Positions 41,045-52,200 are shown, counted from the first letter of the stretch. The stretch: DNA of 64,000 bases from Candidatus Chloroploca mongolica (GCF_004762035.2 NZ_SIJK02000003.1:62001-126000); one strand, 5' to 3'. Numbers and translations: made by a program. The notes: generated by a model from the sequence alone, not told the origin.

Positions 41045-41126
41045 GGTCAACGGCATTTCCCGCCTGTGGATCGAACGACCACAGCAGGCCGCTTGTAGCC
41101 CTGGCAAGCCTGAGTGAGGAGAGCAC

Positions 41127-43268
41127 ATGGTTCGGCTGGAACACGAAATTTTGTTTACCCCGATTCCCGAGCGTATCGCCCGTCTGCGCGAACTTGCCTA
41201 CAACCTTTGGTGGACCTGGCACCCCGAGGCGCAGGATCTCTACCGCCAGATCGATCCTGATCTGTGGGAGCTTGATTACCACAATCCGGTCGATTTCCTG
41301 CGTGATGTTCGTCAGCGCAAGCTTGAAGAAGCATCAGCTAATGCTGGCTATCTTAAGCTATATGACGCTGTGATGAAGAGCTTCGATGCCTATGTTGGTG
41401 CAAAGAAGACCTGGTTTCGCAAGCACTATCCTGATATCAAAGATGTGCAGATCGCCTATTTCAGTGCAGAGTTTGGCCTGCACGAGTCGCTGCCCATCTA
41501 TTCAGGGGGCCTTGGTATTTTGTCAGGCGATCACGTCAAAGAGGCGTCTGATATGGATCTGCCCTTTGTGGCAGTTGGCTTTATCTATCCACAGGGCTAT
41601 TTTCGGCAGCGCCTTGACCCGAGTGGCTGGCAATTTGCCGAGTACAACAAGATGAACTTCGCCGATGTGCCTGCGATTCCGGCACTTGACCCCGAGGGGC
41701 ACGAGGTTGTCATTGAGGTTGAGTTGCCTGGACGCACGATCTATGCGAAGGTCTACAAGTTCAAGGTTGGGCGGGTCGAGTTGTTGTTGATGGATACGGA
41801 TATTCACCCGAATAGCCCGCAAGATCGCGAATTGTCGGCGCGTTTGTATGGTGGCGACCAAGAGATGCGCATTTCGCAAGAACTGGTGCTTGGCATTGGC
41901 GGGGTGCGTGCGCTGCGTCGCCTCGGGTATAGCCCGACGGTGTGGCATATGAATGAAGGGCACTCGGCCTTCCTGGTGCTGGAACTCTGTCGTGAACTGG
42001 TGGTTCAGGGCATGACCTTTGAAGACGCGATGCAACAGGTAAAGACGCAGTGTGTCTTTACAACCCATACCCCTGTGCCGGCAGGCAATGATGCGTTCCC
42101 GTTGCCCTTGATCGAGCGTTTCTTCTGGAGCTACTGGCCACAGTTGAATCTGACTCGTGATGAGTTTATGTCGATTGCGTTGCAAGAGCAGCAGTGGGGG
42201 CCGACCTTTGCGATGACGGCGCTCGCGTTGCGGGCTTCCGACTACCACAACGGGGTGAGCAAGCTGCACGGCCATGTTGCCCGCGGGATGTGGCAGTGGC
42301 TGTATCCGGGCAAGAGCCGTGATGAGGTGCCGATTACCTCCATCACCAATGGCGTCCATACCTCAACCTGGCTTGCGCCTGAATTGCATGAGCTATTCAA
42401 TGCGTACCTTGGGAAGACCTGGGAAGACAATCTGGATGATCCCAAGGTCTGGAAGAAGATCTATCAAATCCCTGATGATGTCCTGTGGAATACGCGTCAG
42501 GGCCTGAAGAGCCAGTTGATTACCTTTGCCCGTGGGCGTCTGGCTGCGCATTACAAGCATCTTAACCAGAATGCTCCGGTCTGGCCGGTCCTCGAAGATG
42601 GCATTCTCACCCTTGGCTTTGCGCGTCGTTTTGCGACCTACAAGCGCGCCACGCTCATTTTCAAGGATATCGAGCGGCTGAAGTATCTGCTCAACCGGCC
42701 CGGCAAGCCGATCCAGATCATTTTTGCGGGTAAAGCGCATCCCAAGGATGATCCTGGCAAACTCTTTATTCAGAATGTCTACCAACTGGCGCAGCAGCCA
42801 GGTCTGGCTGGGCGCATTGTTTTCCTGGAAGAGTATGATATGGCGGTCGGGCGGTCAATGACCCAGGGCGTTGATGTCTGGTTGAATAATCCGCGACGAC
42901 CTTACGAGGCGAGTGGCACTAGCGGGATGAAAGCCAGCCTGAATGGGGCACCGAATTGTTCGATCCTCGATGGCTGGTGGCCCGAGGCGTACAATGGCAA
43001 GAATGGCTGGGCTATTGGCGAAGAGCGTGAGTATAGCAATCAGGATGAGCAGGATTGGAATGATGCACAGTCGCTCTATCACCTGATTGAGCACGAGATT
43101 GCCTCGACATTTTACGATGGACGCGATGCCAATGGGGTGCCGACGGCGTGGGTTCAGATTTGCAAAGAAGCCATCGCCACTGTTGCACCGGCCTTTAGTA
43201 TGCGCCGTATGCTCGCTGATTATGTGAGCGAGTTGTATATGCCGGCGGCGGGTTCGGTGACCAAGTAA
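41127..43268 (+). CDS. glgP: Alpha-glucan (glycogen) phosphorylase
   Basis: A 713-residue GT35 enzyme of the short bacterial/archaeal type that releases glucose 1-phosphate from glycogen. The N-terminus carries the DUF3417 module (RLRELAYNLWWTWHPEAQDLYRQID). The catalytic part includes AYFSAEFGLHESLPIYSGGLGILSGDH, WHMNEGHSAF, VFTTHTPVPAGND, NGVHTSTW and LGFARRFATYKRA. The pyridoxal-phosphate region is near YEASGTSGMKASLNGAPNCSILDGWW. GAGGAG precedes the ATG. It implies that the organism stores glycogen. Confidence 0.95.
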   Translation: MVRLEHEILFTPIPERIARLRELAYNLWWTWHPEAQDLYRQIDPDLWELDYHNPVDFLRDVRQRKLEEASANAGYLKLYDAVMKSFDAYVGAKKTWFRKHYPDIKDVQIAYFSAEFGLHESLPIYSGGLGILSGDHVKEASDMDLPFVAVGFIYPQGYFRQRLDPSGWQFAEYNKMNFADVPAIPALDPEGHEVVIEVELPGRTIYAKVYKFKVGRVELLLMDTDIHPNSPQDRELSARLYGGDQEMRISQELVLGIGGVRALRRLGYSPTVWHMNEGHSAFLVLELCRELVVQGMTFEDAMQQVKTQCVFTTHTPVPAGNDAFPLPLIERFFWSYWPQLNLTRDEFMSIALQEQQWGPTFAMTALALRASDYHNGVSKLHGHVARGMWQWLYPGKSRDEVPITSITNGVHTSTWLAPELHELFNAYLGKTWEDNLDDPKVWKKIYQIPDDVLWNTRQGLKSQLITFARGRLAAHYKHLNQNAPVWPVLEDGILTLGFARRFATYKRATLIFKDIERLKYLLNRPGKPIQIIFAGKAHPKDDPGKLFIQNVYQLAQQPGLAGRIVFLEEYDMAVGRSMTQGVDVWLNNPRRPYEASGTSGMKASLNGAPNCSILDGWWPEAYNGKNGWAIGEEREYSNQDEQDWNDAQSLYHLIEHEIASTFYDGRDANGVPTAWVQICKEAIATVAPAFSMRRMLADYVSELYMPAAGSVTK

Positions 43269-43301
43269 GCTTGACATAAGGCTAAGGTCTTGAGGCTAGG
43301 G

Positions 43302-43344
43302 TGCTCCCTCCACCAGTAAGCAAAACTGACTGGTGGAGGGAGCA
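43302..43344. terminator. Perfect 16-bp hairpin between phosphorylase and glycosylase genes
   Basis: TGCTCCCTCCACCAGT (43302-43317) pairs with ACTGGTGGAGGGAGCA (43329-43344) over an 11-nt loop. The right arm ends on the A of an ATG (43344), which argues that the real start of the next gene is the GTG at 43365. Confidence 0.7.
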
Positions 43345-43364
43345 TGTTGTTGTCGGGAGAACCT

Positions 43365-44216
43365 GTGACTTCCCCAACACTTGAGGCTATCTATACTCGG
43401 CTCCTGGCCCATTTTAGTCGGCTGCATGGGCCGCTCGCGGTGCGCCCCTGGTGGCCGATTTTTGGTGACGATCCCGCTTTCGAGATGCTTGTTGGGGCTG
43501 TGCTGGTGCAGCAAACACGCTGGGAGGCGGTCGAGCAGGTCGTTCAGCGGTTGCTTGCGGCTGATCTGTTGTCGCCTGTTGCCCTGGTGCAGGTGGAGGT
43601 TGCTGACCTAGGGCCACTGTTGCGCCCGGTGGCGTTTTATCCGCAGAAGGCGAGCGGATTGCGGGCGCTTGCTGCTTATATTGTGACCGGATATCAGGGG
43701 AGGACGGCGACGCTGTTGGCGCGTCCCTTGGAAGAGCTTCGCGCCGAGTTGCTTGCGTTGCCTCGGATTGGCCCCGAGACCTGCGATGTGACGATGCTCT
43801 ATGGCGGTGGGCATCCGGTCTTTGTGGTTGATGCGTATACGCGACGACTCTTTGCGCGTGTTGGGCCTGCTCCTCACCAGCATGAACCTGAACGTTGGTG
43901 GCGCGACCGTTACGCGCAAGTGCGTCAGACGATTGAAGTGACTCTGGCCCATCCCGTGCCCGCCGAGCCGCCGGTGGCGCTCTATGCCGAGTTTCATGCG
44001 CAGATCAACGAGGTCTGTGTGCGCTATTGCCTTGCTCGTCCGCGCTGCGATGGGCCTCCATCGCGCCGAGTCTATAGTCGTCAGGATGGTCGTGAGAGCT
44101 ACCTTGACCGTGCTGATGGCTGTCCGTTACGGGAGATCTGTCGGTATTATCGTGAGGAGCAGCACGATGCAGCGTCGCGAGGAAGCAGTGGTCGCAAGCG
44201 GGGGAAGCCTGCTTGA
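43365..44216 (+). CDS. MagIII-like endonuclease III-related DNA glycosylase
   Basis: An HhH-GPD base-excision repair protein of about 283 residues. GTG 43365 has GGGAG five bases upstream; ATG 43344 is the alternative but lies in a hairpin. LVQQTRWEAVEQVVQ and the hairpin LPRIGPETCDVTMLYGGGHPVFVVDAYTRRLF are visible. The catalytic Asp of EndoIII is kept (VVDAYTRR). The lyase Lys (GRKT in EndoIII) is replaced by GPET, as in MagIII 3-methyladenine glycosylases. Cysteines are present (CVRYCLARPRC...GCPLREIC), but their spacing is not the standard iron-sulfur 6-2-5 pattern. Probable substrate: alkylated purines. It overlaps chrA by 50 nt. Confidence 0.8.
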   Translation: MTSPTLEAIYTRLLAHFSRLHGPLAVRPWWPIFGDDPAFEMLVGAVLVQQTRWEAVEQVVQRLLAADLLSPVALVQVEVADLGPLLRPVAFYPQKASGLRALAAYIVTGYQGRTATLLARPLEELRAELLALPRIGPETCDVTMLYGGGHPVFVVDAYTRRLFARVGPAPHQHEPERWWRDRYAQVRQTIEVTLAHPVPAEPPVALYAEFHAQINEVCVRYCLARPRCDGPPSRRVYSRQDGRESYLDRADGCPLREICRYYREEQHDAASRGSSGRKRGKPA

Positions 44217-45381
44217 AGTGCTGATGGTCTTTACCCGGCTTGGATTGACGTCGTTTGGCGGGCCAGTGGCGCATCTGGGCTATTTTCGTGAAGAGCTTGT
44301 GCAACGGCGGCGCTGGGTAGACGAGGCGACCTATGCTGATCTGGTGGCGCTCTGTCAGTTTCTGCCAGGCCCTGCAAGTAGCCAGGTTGGTATTGCGCTG
44401 GGAACGGTACGGGCAGGTATCTGGGGCGGCCTGATGGCTTGGCTTGGTTTTACGTTGCCCTCGGCTCTGGCTCTGACGGCGTTTGCGCTTGGTTTGACTG
44501 CCCTGGGTACTGGGAGCGACAGTGGTTGGCTCCAGGGCCTCAAAGTGGTTGCCGTCGCTGTGGTGGCCCAGGCCGTCTGGGGGATGGCGAAGAATTTGAC
44601 GCCCGATCGCCTGCGGGTGACTCTGGCTTTTGCGGCTGCGGTGCTGATCCTGGTCTGGCCAACGGCGCTTAGCCAGGTATTTGTGCTTCTCGTGGGAGGG
44701 TTGGTGGGTTGGCGTTTGCTGAACGATGGCTCGGTTGGCACGACGCAGACGACGACCGCGATCCGCGTCCCGCGCTTGTTATCCTGGCTGAGCGTTGTTC
44801 TGATAGTTTTCGGCCTGGTTGGGTTGCCTTTGCTGACGGCCACAACGCAGAGCCAGCCGATTGCGTTGATCGACGCCTTTTTTCGGGCTGGTTCGCTTGT
44901 CTTTGGTGGCGGGCACGTTGTGTTACCCCTGCTTGAAGCGTCTGTGGTTGCACCAGGATGGGTGAGCGCCGAACAGTTTATGGCGGGTTATGGGGCGGCT
45001 CAGGCGGTACCGGGCCCGCTCTTTACGTTTGCAGCGTATCTTGGTGCGATCAGCAGCGTTCCACCAAATGGTTTGCTGGGGGCGGCTATCGCACTAACTG
45101 CCGTCTTTTTACCCTCCTTTTTCCTAATCTGGGCGGCTTTGCCCCTCTGGGCGCGTCTGCGTTCGGCGGCACCTGCGCAGGCAACCTTGCGCGGGGTGAA
45201 TGCAGCAGTGGTAGGTATTTTGCTCGCTGCCCTGTATGATCCGGTGATTACCAGTGCAATCCGAGGCCCACTTGAGGTGGCGGTGGCGCTGCTTGCCTTT
45301 GCCGCGCTGCAATTTTGGCGTGTTGCGCCGTGGATTGTGGTGATCGGGACTGCCCTGATCGGGGCGGTCGTGCTGCGATAA
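44167..45381 (+). CDS. chrA: Chromate transporter ChrA
   Basis: A 404-residue two-domain CHR protein with about ten membrane helices. The first half carries TSFGGPVAHLGYFREELVQRRRWVDEATYADLVALCQFLPGPASSQVG. The second half carries the matching SLVFGGGHVVLPLLEASVVAPGWVSAEQFMAGYGAAQAVPGPLFTFAAYLG. ChrA proteins export chromate with sulfate as analogue. The start at 44167 has GAGGAG upstream and overlaps the glycosylase gene by 50 nt, so coupling is likely. A start further inside (ATG near 44224) is possible. Confidence 0.92.
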   Translation: MQRREEAVVASGGSLLEVLMVFTRLGLTSFGGPVAHLGYFREELVQRRRWVDEATYADLVALCQFLPGPASSQVGIALGTVRAGIWGGLMAWLGFTLPSALALTAFALGLTALGTGSDSGWLQGLKVVAVAVVAQAVWGMAKNLTPDRLRVTLAFAAAVLILVWPTALSQVFVLLVGGLVGWRLLNDGSVGTTQTTTAIRVPRLLSWLSVVLIVFGLVGLPLLTATTQSQPIALIDAFFRAGSLVFGGGHVVLPLLEASVVAPGWVSAEQFMAGYGAAQAVPGPLFTFAAYLGAISSVPPNGLLGAAIALTAVFLPSFFLIWAALPLWARLRSAAPAQATLRGVNAAVVGILLAALYDPVITSAIRGPLEVAVALLAFAALQFWRVAPWIVVIGTALIGAVVLR

Positions 45382-45383
45382 CC

Positions 45384-48300
45384 CTAACGTCGAACACCAC
45401 GGGTAGCCACCGATGCGCCACGACGGTGGAGTTCGCGTAGATCGCGGCTGACGGTGGCGGTGCTGACCTGCAGCATCCGTGCGAGGTCGGCCAGCGTCGG
45501 TGCAGCCTCTTGCTCGCTCGCCTGGATAAGCAGGTCGTGCAGGTTCCGTTGACGTGCCTCGCGGTTGTGCCGTTCATCGGTATTGTTTGGGAGTGACCAG
45601 AGAAGCCGTACTTCTTCCCAGGGATGCAAGGGTCGCCCGGTTGGAGCATATTTGCCGGGGAGGGTCATCAGGGCTGTTTGCGTCTGTTGACGTGTGACTG
45701 CGCGTGCGAGGCGTTTGGCAAAGGGTGTTGTCTGCATTCCTGCGGCGAGGTCAGGGGGGAGCGTTGCTGCCTGGGTACAGAGTTGGTCCCAGGCTGTCTG
45801 GTAGAAGCGGGCGGCTTCACCGGTCTCCCCAAGCAATTCGGCAGTGAGCCCCAGGTAATAGCGTGGATCGACCAGGGTCTGCACGCGGGCCTCAAGCGCT
45901 TTCGTGCTTGCGGCCAGGTGAGCGTGTGCCTGGGCAAAATGCCCCTGGCGGGCAGCCGCGAGCGCGGCGATAGCGGTGATCAGGGCCTGGTAGAAGCGTA
46001 CCCCCATGTGCATATAGATCCGTTCGGCCTGGTCTACTGCGTCCTCGGCCAGGGCAAAATCGCCGACTTCCAGGCCGATCAAGGCTTGCCAGAGCTCGAT
46101 TTCGCCGGCGACACGACGATCATCGCCGGTACGATTGCTTGCGCGGGCGGTCGCCAGATGATCGCGGGCAGAGGCAAAAGCCTGGGTTGCCAGCGCAAGC
46201 ATAGCCTGGCGGCAATTGGTCAACGCCGCATTGCCCCCGCGCTCGTGCCAGAGGGCAATGGCCTGGCTCAGCAAGTTCTCGGCGCGGTCGAAGGCCCCAA
46301 CGAGGATCATCAATTCGGCTAGATTCTCGAGGTCAGGCGGGTCAACGGCAGCACTGCGTGCGCAACTGGCGATTACCTGTTCGTACCCGCAAATTGCCTC
46401 GGCCAACTTGCCTTCAGCCTGATCCAGTGCGGCCAAGTTGGCACTCGCCACCAACCCGGGCATGACCAACCCGTGCGTGTCACAAAAGGCCTTGACCTGG
46501 TTGTAGTCGGCGCGTGCAGCCCCAAAATCACCGGCAAAATGGTGATAGACAGCGAGATTTCCGAGGGCGGCCACCTCATCTTCGATTGAGCCGCACGCCG
46601 CAGCCAGATCGCGTGCGATCTTCAGATGCGCGATGCCTTCGTGCAACATCTCGAGGCGCTGGGCCACCTTGCCATATTGAAAATGCAGCCGAACCAGTTG
46701 CTCTGGGGTGGCGTCGTTGCTCAATTGCTCAAGGGCCGTACGAATTTTTGTGAGCGCAGCCTTGTTCGCGCCAAGGGTGAGCAGGTACTCGATTTCGGCA
46801 ATAGTTAACTGTAGGCGTAACTGCCCTTGCGCTGGCAAATAGCCGTTGAGGGTCGCGATCACCGCCGCTTGTTCTTCGGCATGTTCAGGTGGATGCCAGT
46901 TCCAGACCTGAAGTTGTTCAAAGAGCAGTTCAATATGGTACTCGGTATAGAGGGCCGACGTCAGGTTGCTTTGCGCCAGTGCGTCGAGCGCGTGTTTGAT
47001 CAGGCGGAGGGCGACACGATAATCGCCTCGTCGCCGTGCCTCTTTGCTCGCGGTGATGAGCAGCGGTAATGCCGTCTCCCACGCCTCTGCGGCAAGGGCG
47101 TGCAAGGCACGGCGCAAGGGCGACGGACGAACATGTTTGTCAGGTAAGGCCAGCAGACGGGCATGATAGGTGCGTCGTGATGGCGCGTCGAGCCGCTCGC
47201 GGGCGGCCTGGGCGATCAGGGCATGCGCATACGTGTAGCCAGAGGGACACTGGCGGACGATATGGCGCTGAACCATGCGTTGGGCCTGTTCAATGGTGCT
47301 TGGCGCAGACCAGTCGGTCAGTTGTACCAGCGCTTCAACGCTCAGCGGTTCATGCTGCAGAGCCATCAAGGTGAGCAAGGTGAGCTCGCGTTCAGTAAGG
47401 CTGTCGAGCCTGAGGCCGACGGTATGGGCGAGATCAGGCACTGGCTCGAGCTCGAACAGGCCCCCGTCAAGCATCCAGCGCCCATCACGATCACGGCGAA
47501 GTAACCCATCTTCGAGCAACCAGGTCACAACTTCGCGTAGAAAGAGCGGGTGTCCTCCGGTGAAGGATACGATCTGTTCGACAGCGGCATCTGTCCACGG
47601 TCCCAGGGTCTCTTCAAGCAGCATGCGACACGCTGTCTCATTCAGCGAGGCAAGCTCCAGGCAACGTCCTGTAGCAAGCGTACCGAGGCGTTGAAAGGCT
47701 GCCCAGCGCCCGTCTTCTTCGCGTGCTGCTGGACGGTAACTCACGATCAGCATCAGCGGGCACCTGGTATGCATGGTAGCGAGTCGGGACAACAGGGCCA
47801 GATCCGCCTCGCTCGCCTCGTGCATGCCATCCAGGATGAGGAGGAGCGGTGTATGGCTGGTTAAACCTTCGAGCAGGCGCACGATGGTTGCGTAATACGA
47901 CTCAGCGGAGAGTTCAGCGTGCCTTGAGATCTGGGGCGTGAGTCCGCACACATCGTTAGGGGGAAAGAGCGCTGTTACCTGGTGATACCAGGCTGCTGGG
48001 AGGATGGCAGCTAGGAGTTCGTAATGCAACGGGGTTAGCAATGATGCCAGGGCCTGTTCTATCGTGCTATGGGTGGGGTCTGCTGTCGCCCGTGCGACCT
48101 GCCAATCGCGCCAGCGGGCATCGCCAGCCACATGGTCAAGCAGATAACTCTTGCCAATGCCAGCCATGCCTTCAAGCAAAACCAGGGTTGCTTGAGAACC
48201 GGCTTGATCCATCCAGGTCAAGACGCGCCGCCGTTCATCGTCACGTCCCACAAGCGGTAACGTAGTCGGCAGCGCGGTTGGGGTTGGCCGTATCGGTGGA

Positions 48301-49049
48301 GTGGTCTGGCGGATGAGGTACCGATAGGCCTGCTCGGTCTCGGGCCTTGGGGTAAAGCCAAATTCACGCTGGAGATGCTGGCACCATTGTTCATATTGCC
48401 TGATCGCCTCGCTTCGCGAACCGAGGGCTTCAAAGACATGGAGCAAACTGACCTCGGCGACCTCGCGCAGGGGATCGAGTTGCAGCAACCGTAAGAGTAG
48501 ATCGCGTGCTGATGTGAGGTGTCCTGCCTGGAGATCAGCTGAAGCGCACTGCTCTAAGCGGTTGAGTAAGCGTAAATGCAGCCTTTCGCGGGCAGGCAAG
48601 ACCCATTCGTGATCGAGTTCAGGGCAAAAGATCGGCTCGGGGCAGGCGAGCAGCAAGGTGCGCTCGACTTGATCGGCTGGTTGGCGTAACAGGTGCTCGA
48701 AAACGATCAGATCACAATCATCCTGTGGTGCGAGAGTTAGTGCAAGGGTTGTTGGGGTTGTTTGCAGCCGTGCCGCAGGCAAGAGGCGGCGTAACAGGTA
48801 GATCGTATCAGAGAGGCGGCGTCGGGCCACAAGATCTGGCAAATCAGGATCAAGTTGCCCCACCAGATAGCTACGGTCAACCGGACGACCGTGGTGCAGC
48901 AAGAGATAGGCGAGCAGGGCGTGGGCGCGTGAACGGGGAGGTAGGGCAAGCGTCGTTGCCCCGAGCATGGCGCGAAATGGCCCGAGGATCCAGAGTGAGA
49001 GCACGGATAAGGATGTGATATCGTGCGAGCCCATACATGCGCTTTTCAT
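45384..49049 (-). CDS. Large BTAD/AAA transcriptional regulator with C-terminal HTH
   Basis: A regulator of about 1220 residues. The start at 49049 is preferred because the -10-like TATAAT on the minus strand (complement of 49074-49079) would start the message near 49067. Residues 1-90 form an OmpR-like winged helix (LWILGPFRAMLGATTLALPPRSRAHALLAYLLL). A BTAD helical domain follows to about 260. Then comes an AAA/STAND ATPase (LVGRDDERRRVL, Walker A EGMAGIGKSYLL, Walker B-like LLLILDGMHEA), and about 500 residues of TPR-like helices. The last 60 residues are a second DeoR/ArgR-like helix-turn-helix (TLADLARMLQVSTATVSRDLRELHRRG). The signal and target are unknown. Confidence 0.82.
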   Translation of the reverse strand: MKSACMGSHDITSLSVLSLWILGPFRAMLGATTLALPPRSRAHALLAYLLLHHGRPVDRSYLVGQLDPDLPDLVARRRLSDTIYLLRRLLPAARLQTTPTTLALTLAPQDDCDLIVFEHLLRQPADQVERTLLLACPEPIFCPELDHEWVLPARERLHLRLLNRLEQCASADLQAGHLTSARDLLLRLLQLDPLREVAEVSLLHVFEALGSRSEAIRQYEQWCQHLQREFGFTPRPETEQAYRYLIRQTTPPIRPTPTALPTTLPLVGRDDERRRVLTWMDQAGSQATLVLLEGMAGIGKSYLLDHVAGDARWRDWQVARATADPTHSTIEQALASLLTPLHYELLAAILPAAWYHQVTALFPPNDVCGLTPQISRHAELSAESYYATIVRLLEGLTSHTPLLLILDGMHEASEADLALLSRLATMHTRCPLMLIVSYRPAAREEDGRWAAFQRLGTLATGRCLELASLNETACRMLLEETLGPWTDAAVEQIVSFTGGHPLFLREVVTWLLEDGLLRRDRDGRWMLDGGLFELEPVPDLAHTVGLRLDSLTERELTLLTLMALQHEPLSVEALVQLTDWSAPSTIEQAQRMVQRHIVRQCPSGYTYAHALIAQAARERLDAPSRRTYHARLLALPDKHVRPSPLRRALHALAAEAWETALPLLITASKEARRRGDYRVALRLIKHALDALAQSNLTSALYTEYHIELLFEQLQVWNWHPPEHAEEQAAVIATLNGYLPAQGQLRLQLTIAEIEYLLTLGANKAALTKIRTALEQLSNDATPEQLVRLHFQYGKVAQRLEMLHEGIAHLKIARDLAAACGSIEDEVAALGNLAVYHHFAGDFGAARADYNQVKAFCDTHGLVMPGLVASANLAALDQAEGKLAEAICGYEQVIASCARSAAVDPPDLENLAELMILVGAFDRAENLLSQAIALWHERGGNAALTNCRQAMLALATQAFASARDHLATARASNRTGDDRRVAGEIELWQALIGLEVGDFALAEDAVDQAERIYMHMGVRFYQALITAIAALAAARQGHFAQAHAHLAASTKALEARVQTLVDPRYYLGLTAELLGETGEAARFYQTAWDQLCTQAATLPPDLAAGMQTTPFAKRLARAVTRQQTQTALMTLPGKYAPTGRPLHPWEEVRLLWSLPNNTDERHNREARQRNLHDLLIQASEQEAAPTLADLARMLQVSTATVSRDLRELHRRGASVATRGVRR

Positions 49050-49219
49050 GTCATATATGTACGCTAGATCTTGATTATACCATGTTGCAAACAAAACGAG
49101 AGCCATACGAGAGCGAAGTTCTATAATGAGACCGTGCGCAACCTACTGTCCCCGGCAAGGAAGCTGCTTGCATCGCTGCCCTTCCCCTCCTTGCCATCTA
49201 TGCCTGAGGGAGGTGCCTG

Positions 49220-52200
49220 ATGTTACGCCCCCAACGCTTCCATGTGTTGATCGCTTGCGGTCTTATGGTGATGCTCGTCTTTGGGTTCTGGCCGCAGGTC
49301 CAACCCCCTGTGGCCCGGGCTCAGGCCTTTGCTACGACCATTACGGTAAATAGTACGACTGATCCTGATCTCAGTATGTCGGCGACATGTGTAACGGCGA
49401 GTCCGTGTACGTTACGTCGGGCGATTGTCCAGGCTCAGTTGCCAGCCACTCCGCGTCCTGTCTTGATCAATTTCGATCTGCCCGCCAATGAGGCCAACAC
49501 CGGTGATGCTGCCGGAACCTGGACGATTGTGCTGAGCGAGGGTGTCGGTGCAAACCTGCGCCCGCTCGCGGGTGGGCAAGTGACCATTGATGCATCAGAG
49601 CAACTAGGTGGGCGGGCCGTTGGCCCCAGGGTCTTTATTCGTGGCTCGACGCAGGCCGATCGCTTTGTGATCAATGGCAATGAAAACCGGTTGATTGGGC
49701 TGGGTTTTCAGTATTACAGCGTCATCTTCAACGGCAGTGACAATGGCGTCAGCGATGTCTGGAGTGGCCTGCGCGAGAATGGTCAGGAGATCTTCTTTGT
49801 GCGCGGTGATCCAACCGTTGATAGCCGGGCGAGTTTTGAGGACGCAACCGCTAGTACTGGGAACACCTACAATAACGTCATTGTGACGGGATCACGCACG
49901 GTCGCCATTGCGATGCGGGGCAGCAATGGCACGATCGAGGGGAGCCTTTTTGGTACCCGTGCCGATGGGACGGTGCCGACAATTGCTGCCGATCGCAAGT
50001 GTCGTCCGAATGCCCGGTACAACAACTGGTTTGGTGGCGCGGGCATTGCGTTGTTCGGCAGTGGTCATGTCGTCCGCGATAACCGGTTTGTCGGGTTGCT
50101 CTGGGCCAGCAACGATCCCCTGAATACGCCGCCAACGGCCATTGATATTGATAAAGGCGGCAATCTCATCGAGAATAACATTATCGGGATTGATGCTGCT
50201 GTCCAGAAATTTGGTACCTGTGGCGATGCCATCCGCCTGACCAACCAGGGCAATGTCATTCGTGGCAATACCATTTATGGTGCCGGTACTCGCAACGACG
50301 ATGTCAACAAGATTACCGAAGGTGAACAGCCACAAACAGGCGCGATTGGCTTGAGTGGCAGCGGTGTCTCGCTTGGGCCCAATCTGATCCGCAGCAATGT
50401 GGTCGAAGACTCGATTGTTCCGGTCTTCTTCTTTCCAAGTGTGACCGTCAATTACAGCTACTTCAACCCTGCGAAAGTGACGTCCATCGTGGGCCGCACC
50501 GTCTCGGGCACGTCGGGTGATCCAGGCGTGCCGCCCCCTCCAGCGCAACCGGTGGATAGCACCTGCCCAAATTGTGTGATCGAACTTTTCCTCGACAATC
50601 GGGATGGAAACATCGAGACCCTGGAGTCGCTTGGCACGGTCTCAGCTGATGGTGAAGGTAACTGGTCGTTTCCTGAGATTCTGCCGCCTGGTGGTCTCGG
50701 CCCGAACCAGGGCCTTCGTACGCAGAGCACAACGACGGCTGAAGACACGATCCAGGGCTTTGGGGCTGGCACAAGTACGCGTGTCTCGCGCAACCTCTAC
50801 GGCCCTGATGGGGTGATCGCAACCCCGCCGCCACCGGTACGGCCCGACGCTGATGCGCCAACCGAGTTTACTCCGGTGCAACCACGAGCAGTTCCGCCGT
50901 TGCCTACGTATGCCTTTGCAACCACAATCACCGTCAATAGTACGACTGATCCTGATACGAGCTCGTCAACAAAGTGTACCGCCAACCCCTGTACCTTGCG
51001 GCGGGCAATTGTTCAGGCGCGTGATCTGCCCGCGAACGAACGCCCGGTCTTGATCAACTTCGACATTCCGACCACCGATCCGGGCTACAATGCTGCGCTG
51101 GGTGTGTGGCGCATTGATCTGAATAGCGCGGCCAGCAATGTTTTCCGGCGGTTGGAAGGGGGCCAAATCGTCATTGATGGCACGACGCAGCCCGGTGGGC
51201 GTGCGACTGGGCCAAAGATCTTTGTCAGAGGAACGAATACTCAGCAGATCCTGATTGTGGATAGTCGCGACAACATCATCCGCGGTCTGGGCTTGCAAGG
51301 CTTTGGCCTTCAGGTCAATCTCGGTGGCAACTTCATCGAAGCGAACTGGCTCGGTCTCAACGAGGATGGTCAGAGCATCTACTACATTGGCGGCAATAAT
51401 ACGATTGATAACAAGGCAACAATCCAGGATGCCGAGACGCCACCGGCCCAGGAAGGGGGCAATGTCTATCGCAACAATGTGGTGACCGGCTCGCGGGCGA
51501 GTGGGATGACCATCCGTAGTGACGACAGTTGGGTGGTCGGCAACTACCTCGGCACCCGTCCCGACGGCACCATCCCTGAGCCACCAGAGGGCGAAACGAT
51601 CTGCACCGATCCCAACTGGATCTCGGGGCAAGGACTCAGCCTGCTTGGAGGGCTAGGCACACAGGCCGGTGGTCCAACTGAAGCTGAGCGTAACTACATT
51701 GTTGGCCTGAGCATTCGCAGCAATGATCCCGCGTCAACCCAGCCCTTTGGCATTCAGATCGGCAGTGTCGGCAACTACCTTGTTCAGAACAACTACATCG
51801 GCCGCGACACGGCGGGCAACGACGTGGGGGTTTGTGGCGAAGGCATCCGCATGTCGGGTAACTTCAGCGTCCTCCGTGACAACTACATCGTCACCCCGCA
51901 GAACGCAGCGCTGAATCACCTCCCCAATGTGGTCGGTGCCAACGCCAATACGTATCAGGGCAACTTGATCGTCACCAGCCAGCGCCCAATCATCTTTGGC
52001 CCGATTGTGCCGAACGATCTCGCCTATTTCAACTCTGGCAAGATCACCAGCATTGAAGATACAACGGTGCGTGGTACGTCAGGCGATCCGGGCATCCCGC
52101 CAGGGGGCGCACCGCCGGTTGACAGCACCTGCCCCTTCTGCACCATCGAGGTCTTTCTTGACAACGACAACAACCTGGTCGAGACGCTCGAGTCATTCGG

